Shown piece after piece: positions 59,693 to 64,000 of a stretch of DNA of 64,000 nucleotides (its first letter is position 1; each line of letters starts with the position of its first letter). Made by a program: the position numbers and the translations under genes. The stretch spans positions 484,510 through 548,509 of the forward strand of contig JBMNKZ010000005.1 in the NCBI GenBank assembly GCA_050952465.1, read 5' to 3'. This DNA comes from DUPU01 sp050952465 (GTDB lineage Bacteria > Bacillota > Dehalobacteriia > Dehalobacteriales > Dehalobacteriaceae). The notes under the pieces are model-generated. The model was not told where the DNA came from and made no database searches. It was given only the letters and a program-made list of their open reading frames with translations.

Positions 59693-60872
59693 TTAACTTC
59701 TTAAGATCAAAGGCAGTATACTAATTCCGTTTTTCAGCACACCAGCCTGTAAATAATCTACAATGGTCGCTCCTAAATCAGCAAAACTTTCTCTGGTACC
59801 TAATGATTTACCGCCCTGTACAGAGGATCCATATATTAACAGAGGCACATATTCCCTGGAATGGTCGGTACTCTTTGTGGTGGGATCGGTGCCATGGTCG
59901 GCGGTAATGATAAGTAAATCTTTTTCTTTCATCTCTTCAATTATTTTTCGGGAGGTAAATGTCAAAATCCTCCAAGGCCTTGGCATAGCCTGCTGTATCA
60001 TTCCGATGACCAAAATGCATGTCAAAATCGACTAAATTAGTAAAAATTAATCCATTTTTCATTTCTCCTATGGCGGCGATGGTATTTTTTATTCCTTCCC
60101 GGTTGTCTTTAGTTTTTATAGAGCGGGTAATTCCCTGTCCGGCAAAAATATCTTGAATTTTGCCAATAGCTATTACTTCTTGTCCAGCCTCCTTAATCAA
60201 ATCCAACATGGTTACGGAGGGAGGTAGCAAAGAATAATCATGTCTTCCTGAGGTACGGAAGAATTCTCCCGGTTTTCCGTCAAAGGGACGAGCAATAACT
60301 CTCCCTACCCCCATGTTCCCCGGTGAGAAGCCTTCGGGCAATGGTACACATTTGGTATAACCTTTCTAAGGAATTATTTTTTCATGAGCGGCAATTTGGA
60401 AAACGCTATCTGCTGAAGTATATACAATCGGATAACCAGTCTTTAAATGTTCTCTCCCCAGCTCCTTAATGATTTCTGTTCCTGAGGCCGCTTTATTCCC
60501 TATTACCTTTGTGCCTATCTCATCTTCAAATTGCCTAATCAAAGATTTTGGAAATCCTTCTGGATAAGTAGGAAAAGGATTATCTAAAACTATCCCGGCT
60601 ATTTCCCAGTGGCCGGTGGTGGTGTCCTTACCCGGGGATTTTTCCGCCATCCGTCCAAAAGAAGCTAAAGGTTTTTCCACCGGATCTACACCTAAAATTT
60701 CCGTAATATTTCCTAGACCTAATCTTTCTAAATGAGGGAGTTTCAGTCCGCCCACAGCTCGTGCTAAATTCCCCAAGGTATTACTGTTCTCGTCTCCGTA
60801 AAGATGCGCATCCGGCAATGCTCCTATTCCTGCGCTGTCTAAGATGATCAGAATTACTCTTTTATTTTGCAT
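59693..60872 (-). pseudogene. deoB: Phosphopentomutase with three frameshifts
   Basis: Interconverts ribose/deoxyribose 1- and 5-phosphate. Pieces in three frames rebuild the enzyme: RVILIILDSAGIGALPDAHLYGDENSNTLGNLA (metal site), GKDTTTGHWEI (phospho-Thr loop), TSADSVFQIAAHE, then GRVIARPFDGKPGEFFRTSGRHDYS, FTNLVDFDMHFGHRND and LLIITADHGTDPTTKSTDHSREYVPLL. Breaks: a missing base in AA at 60368-60369, and extra bases in C5 at 60308-60312 and T5 at 59944-59948. GGAGG precedes the ATG at 60872. All metal ligands are intact, so the breaks may be sequencing errors. Confidence 0.9.
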
Positions 60873-60891
60873 AACTTTACCTCCGGCTTTC

Positions 60892-61779
60892 CTATTTTGC
60901 TCTAGGGTGAGATTGATCATAAACCTCTTTCAGATGAGTTTTTGTTAAATGAGTATAAATCTGGGTAGTTGTAATATCGGCATGACCTAATATTTCCTGC
61001 ACCGTCCTTAAATCAGCTCCATTTTCCAAGAGATGGGTGGCAATGGAGTGCCGTAAAGTATGGGGAGTAATATTTATGGAGATTTTTGCTTTCTTCGCGT
61101 ATGCTTTAAGGATTTTCCAAATCCCTGTCGAGTTAATCTTCTCCCGTGCTGATTAACAAAAAGGGCATCTTCCTTTGTTTTTTTTACTAATTTTACATGG
61201 GATCTGCTCAATACTCTTTTAAGGCATTCACACTAAAAGAACCAATGGGAACAATTCTTCTTTTGACCCTTTTCCCACGCAACGTAAAAATCCCATCTCT
61301 AGGTTAATATCCTGGACATTTAGATTTACTAACTCTGATACCCGTAAACCTGTGGCATAGATTAATTCTAACATCGCTTTATCCCTTAGCCCCAATATAG
61401 TCCCCGCATTTGGCTGATTTAGCAGGTGCTCTGTTTCTTTCATTGATAGCACCTGGGGAAAAAGCTGGGCCAGTTTGGGAGTTTCCAAATGGCAGGTGGG
61501 ATCCTCACTAATTATTTTTTCCCTTAATAAAAAATGAAAAAATGATTTTATGCAAGCCATATGGCGAGCCAATGTGGCGTGAGATTTTTCTTGCTTTTTT
61601 AAGCTTAATAAATAGGCAATAATATCATTTCTACTGATTTCTTTAATGTCCGTAATCGATTTTTTAGTTAAAAATGCAGTAAATGATTTTAAATCAAATT
61701 GATAACTTGCTATGGTATTATCCGAAAGCCCCTTTTCCACGGTTAAATAATACAAAAAATTATCCGTTAATACTTTCAT
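60892..61779 (-). pseudogene. xerD: Tyrosine recombinase XerD with three -1 frameshifts
   Basis: Site-specific recombinase that resolves chromosome dimers. The intact N-terminal part has the core-binding domain (DNFLYYLTVEKGLSDNTIASYQ) and the start of the catalytic domain (LELIYATGLRVSELVNLN, with the first Arg). After correction of three missing bases (about 61255-61262, 61210-61211, 61119-61121) it continues with TPHTLRHSIATHLLENGADLRTVQ and the Tyr in TTTQIYTHLTKTHLKEV, ending at TAG 60892-60894. AAGAGGG precedes the ATG at 61779. About 296 aa, full length. It precedes deoB-pdp, as drm-pupG follow xerD in Bacillus. Confidence 0.9.
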
Positions 61780-61899
61780 ACATAACCCTCTTTTATTTAA
61801 CATAAATAGTATTTCCCTGATCATAAAATTAAGAAAGGTATATTTTCCCTGGTTTTATTTATTCCCTATTACCTTAAAAATTCCTTTCCAAAAACGAAA

Positions 61900-61923
61900 C
61901 AAAAAAAAGCCTCGCAGGCTTTC
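61900..61923 (-). terminator. Intrinsic terminator upstream of xerD
   Basis: AAAGCCT-GCG-AGGCTTT is followed by T8 on the minus strand, 14 nt after the stop of the small membrane gene. Confidence 0.9.
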
Positions 61924-61936
61924 TCTATAACAATAA

Positions 61937-62179
61937 TTACTTAAAACTGTTTACAATATGTGTCCAGATGGATTTTCCTTCATTTTCTGTTTCTATTTGC
62001 TCCACCCTCATTGGTTCCTGGGGCAATTGTTCCTTTTCGGCAAAACGGTGTAAAGAACCGGCATCAGATAGAACCAGATATAATTTCGGGACGATTAACC
62101 CTAGCAATAAAACTAACAAAGCCAATTTTAACAATAGGAAAAGTTTATCTTTGGCATGAGTGATTGTGATTAAAATCAT
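61937..62179 (-). CDS. Small hypothetical membrane protein (YqzK-like position)
   Basis: 80 aa. One hydrophobic helix (about 13-35, LFLLLKLALLVLLLGLIVPKLYL) precedes a polar tail with charged residues (EQLPQEPMRVEQIETENEGKSIW). It occupies the place of Bacillus yqzK (DUF4227) next to xerD, but similarity is not clear by eye. Function unknown. Confidence 0.6.
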   Translation of the reverse strand: MILITITHAKDKLFLLLKLALLVLLLGLIVPKLYLVLSDAGSLHRFAEKEQLPQEPMRVEQIETENEGKSIWTHIVNSFK

Positions 62180-62193
62180 CGATTTATCCCCCT

Positions 62194-62388
62194 TTAAAAA
62201 ATTATTACACTAATGCATATGGAAAAAAGGGTAAAAGTATGCCCGTAAAAATAAAAAACTGCTTTTACCAAGGATGGGGACACGTAACCTTGGATCAAGG
62301 CAGCTAAAACTGCAAATAATCCAAAGATTATAAAGGAAAAGGTATATGTGATGAACCGTTTAGAGAGATTTAATGTTTTTTCCGGCAA
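62194..62388 (-). CDS. Small hypothetical membrane protein
   Basis: 64 aa with two predicted membrane helices (about 12-34 and 40-62). The TTG start follows AAGAGGAAAA, and the gene overlaps the end of spoIIM by 29 nt in another frame. Because it overlaps a sporulation gene and is followed by another small membrane protein, it may act with SpoIIM, but no family is recognised. Confidence 0.5.
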   Translation of the reverse strand: MPEKTLNLSKRFITYTFSFIIFGLFAVLAALIQGYVSPSLVKAVFYFYGHTFTLFSICISVIIF

Positions 62389-62878
62389 ATTTTCCTCTTA
62401 TTACAAAAAAGGAAAAAGAAATTGACGAAACAGCAGCGATCAGGACTACCGGAATAAAGAGTAAGTTTTGAGGCAATACAGTCATTAGAATTACTAATAT
62501 CCCTTGAAAAGATTTTTGTTGGATTAAAAAGCTAGTGGTGAAACCTAAAATGAATCCCCGGGAAAAAATAATAATCATCGTTAAAGGTATGCCAATTACT
62601 GTTAACCCCAAAAACCAGATATAGAACAAAGTCTTCAGATTGCTGATTAAGGCTTGCTGAGTTTCTAATGAAGCGTCTACAGAAGCAGTGGGCAGATTGT
62701 TAATAAATCCGTCCACAAAACTAACCAGATCCTTGACCTGATTAGCATCCAATTTATTAACTCCCATCATGCCAAAAATGAATCCAAAAGCGAAAATGAC
62801 AGGAATGATCAAATAAATCACTAGATTTTCTTGCAGGCTTTTTTTGATCAAAAATTTAATAGCTCCTGTTCCTGCCAC
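62360..62878 (-). CDS. spoIIM: Stage II sporulation protein M
   Basis: Membrane protein of the SpoIIDMP engulfment complex. 172 aa with four to five helices. VIPVIFAFGFIFGMMGVNKLD at the start, then an extracytoplasmic loop, FYIWFLGLTVIGIPLTMIIIFSRGFILGFTTSFLI and LPQNLLFIPVVLIAAVSSISFSF are typical of SpoIIM. GTG at 62878 follows AAGGAG by 10 nt. Its partner SpoIIP is at 23.9-25.1 kb; SpoIID is not in the window. Confidence 0.92.
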   Translation of the reverse strand: MAGTGAIKFLIKKSLQENLVIYLIIPVIFAFGFIFGMMGVNKLDANQVKDLVSFVDGFINNLPTASVDASLETQQALISNLKTLFYIWFLGLTVIGIPLTMIIIFSRGFILGFTTSFLIQQKSFQGILVILMTVLPQNLLFIPVVLIAAVSSISFSFFVIRGKFAGKNIKSL

Positions 62879-62939
62879 GTTTAAACCGCTCCTTATACAA
62901 GTTCTTTCTAATGTTTATGTATAATCTCCATCTTTATGA

Positions 62940-63635
62940 TTAAAAAGTATCATTAAGAGAAAATGAAAGCTTTTTTTCAAAGATCTTTACTATGTAATCC
63001 ATCATAAAATTTGCCGCCAGAACATCTTCCAAAGAGTTAGAACTGGCTGCGACAAAACTAATACCGGTTTTTTTCAGTTGGGCTAGGGTTAAAGCTCTTT
63101 TTACTCCCATCTGCATCGGCTCCAAACCTTTCTTGCCTAAGGTCCTAGCCACGGTAGCGGTAATAACAATTCCTCCCGCATTAAAAGCAGCATCATAAGC
63201 AACTCCCCCGCTGTCTGTGACTGCAATGACAACCTTATTAGAAAAATTGGCCATTTTTACCGTTTCCGCTCCCAAATTAGGTAATATGGTAAGTCCCCCT
63301 AAACCAGCCTTTTCAATGCCTTTGATGGTAAGCGATGCATGCTCCACACGTTCTTCAGTTGTGCCCACCCTAGGTTCAGTAACTAAAATTATCTCTGATT
63401 GATTCGCTTTGGCAAAACAACCGGCTGAGTAACCTATAAGCATGGGATTAACAAAAACAGGTGCAGATGTTTGATCAGGACTTGCCCCAAAAACACCTAA
63501 AGCACCTGCTTCCCAAGCAGCCTCTAATGTAGTTGACATGTTAATCACATCAACAATAACTACTATATTTCCTTTTAATGCCGCCAAAACTGCTCCACTG
63601 GCGTCATGCAATACTTCCGCCTGGGAAATGGTCAC
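62940..63635 (-). CDS. ComB-like (2-phosphosulfolactate phosphatase-type) protein
   Basis: 231 aa. IVVIVDVINMSTTLEAAWEAGALGVFGASPD resembles the VVIDVLRATTTI start of ComB-type phosphatases. TILPNLGAETVKMANFSNKVVIAVTDSGGVAYDAAF and VAASSNSLEDVLAANFMMDYIVK follow. Assignment is by pattern only, and sulfolactate chemistry would be unexpected in this context. It is coupled to the NUDIX gene (4-nt overlap). Confidence 0.45.
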   Translation of the reverse strand: MTISQAEVLHDASGAVLAALKGNIVVIVDVINMSTTLEAAWEAGALGVFGASPDQTSAPVFVNPMLIGYSAGCFAKANQSEIILVTEPRVGTTEERVEHASLTIKGIEKAGLGGLTILPNLGAETVKMANFSNKVVIAVTDSGGVAYDAAFNAGGIVITATVARTLGKKGLEPMQMGVKRALTLAQLKKTGISFVAASSNSLEDVLAANFMMDYIVKIFEKKLSFSLNDTF

Positions 63636-64000
63636 TTTTTATGACCCTCCTGTAAGAAAGTTAAAATACCGATTATGCTTTTGGCATCCATAATCTCTCC
63701 TTTTACCATCATATGCAATGCATCTTGGAGAGATACTTCAATTTTTTCCACAAACTCATCCTCATCGCAATCCAAAGGAGAAATCTTTAAATCTCTAGCT
63801 ATAAATAAATGAATAATTTCATCAGAAAAACCCGGGGTAGAATAAAAGGAAAATTTATAGTCCAGCTTTCCGGAAAACCCTGTTTCCTCTTGGAGTTCTC
63901 GGAGGGCGCAGTCTTCCGGACTTTCTTTAGGGTTAAGTTTGCCCGCTGGTATTTCAATAATTTCCTTTTCCACAGGTTTACGGAATTGCTTTACAAAAAA
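63632..64000 (-). CDS. NUDIX hydrolase, probable ADP-ribose pyrophosphatase (partial)
   Basis: The open reading frame runs to the window edge without a start, so the N terminus is missing. The NUDIX box is complete: GKLNPKESPEDCALRELQEETGF. The preceding FVKQFRKPVEKEIIEIPAGK and following FYSTPGFSDEIIHLFIARDL are typical of ADP-ribose pyrophosphatase (NudF). 123 residues are visible. This gene precedes the spoIIM-xerD region in many Clostridia. Confidence 0.85.
   Translation of the reverse strand, partial: FFVKQFRKPVEKEIIEIPAGKLNPKESPEDCALRELQEETGFSGKLDYKFSFYSTPGFSDEIIHLFIARDLKISPLDCDEDEFVEKIEVSLQDALHMMVKGEIMDAKSIIGILTFLQEGHKK

Noticed and set aside
62940..63635. Firm naming as comB
   Set aside because: Only the N-terminal strand pattern fits. 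Catalytic residues could not be verified.
1..64000. CRISPR arrays, prophage, rRNA operons, replication origin
   Set aside because: No regularly spaced repeats, phage genes, rRNA segments or DnaA-box clusters were seen.

Overview
The window reads as chromosomal DNA of an endospore-forming, low-GC Firmicute of the Clostridia, most like the Peptococcaceae group. The signs are a dense set of sporulation genes (spoIVA, spoIIP, spmA/B, the dacF-spoIIA operon with sigF, spoVAC/AD/AEB/AEA/AF, spoIIM, ytfJ, ylxY), an ispH-rpsA fusion, DUF3189 and DUF2229/BadF-type proteins, and AT-rich intergenic DNA with intrinsic terminators. The species cannot be named from sequence alone. Apart from one transposase, every gene lies on the minus strand, so the biological order runs from high to low coordinates.

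Layout: 1-12.4 kb is the rimP-nusA-ylxR-ylxQ-infB-rbfA-nrnA-truB-ribF translation/RNA operon, followed by separately promoted rpsO, pnp and ylxY, with tRNA-Pro(GGG) just before rimP. 12.4-16.6 kb is a threonine operon (UPF0735 ACT protein, hom, thrB, lysC). Its hom and UPF0735 genes carry ten +1 indels. 16.8-25.8 kb holds spoIVA, gpsA, plsY, der, a PDZ/radical-SAM protein, two DUF3189 proteins, spoIIP and a DUF1614 membrane protein. 25.9-33.3 kb is one long operon: hutP, aroH, a degenerate trpF-like gene, aroF, aroA, cmk, plsC, ispH-rpsA. It is driven by a clear SigA-type promoter with an intrinsic terminator in the leader. 33.3-45.8 kb holds a flavoprotein, a FAH-family protein, cobO, rluB, spmA/B, dacB-like, ytfJ, DUF2953, an amidase-domain protein, scpA/B, trpS and an M50 protease.

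45.9-54.9 kb is a spoVA operon with a SigG-like promoter. It runs directly into a CoA-dehydratase-activase-like set (two DUF2229 proteins and one BadF-type ATPase) interrupted by an insertion sequence at 48.05-49.85 kb. 54.9-64 kb holds dodecin, the spoIIA operon with a SigH-like promoter, dacF, then pdp, deoB and xerD (all frameshifted), small membrane proteins, spoIIM, a ComB-like protein and a NUDIX hydrolase cut by the window end.

The points most worth a second look are: the leader of the hutP-aro operon (promoter, terminator, alternative helix, tiny Trp-codon ORFs, with an orphan HutP as first gene); the activase-like genes fused to the spoVA operon; the IS leader palindrome that hides the transposase start only in read-through transcripts; a structured intergenic element at 33.83-34.0 kb; a ~96-bp intergenic repeat family; and two tight clusters of single-base homopolymer indels (15.07-16.15 kb and 59.4-61.3 kb) that look more like consensus error than gene decay.
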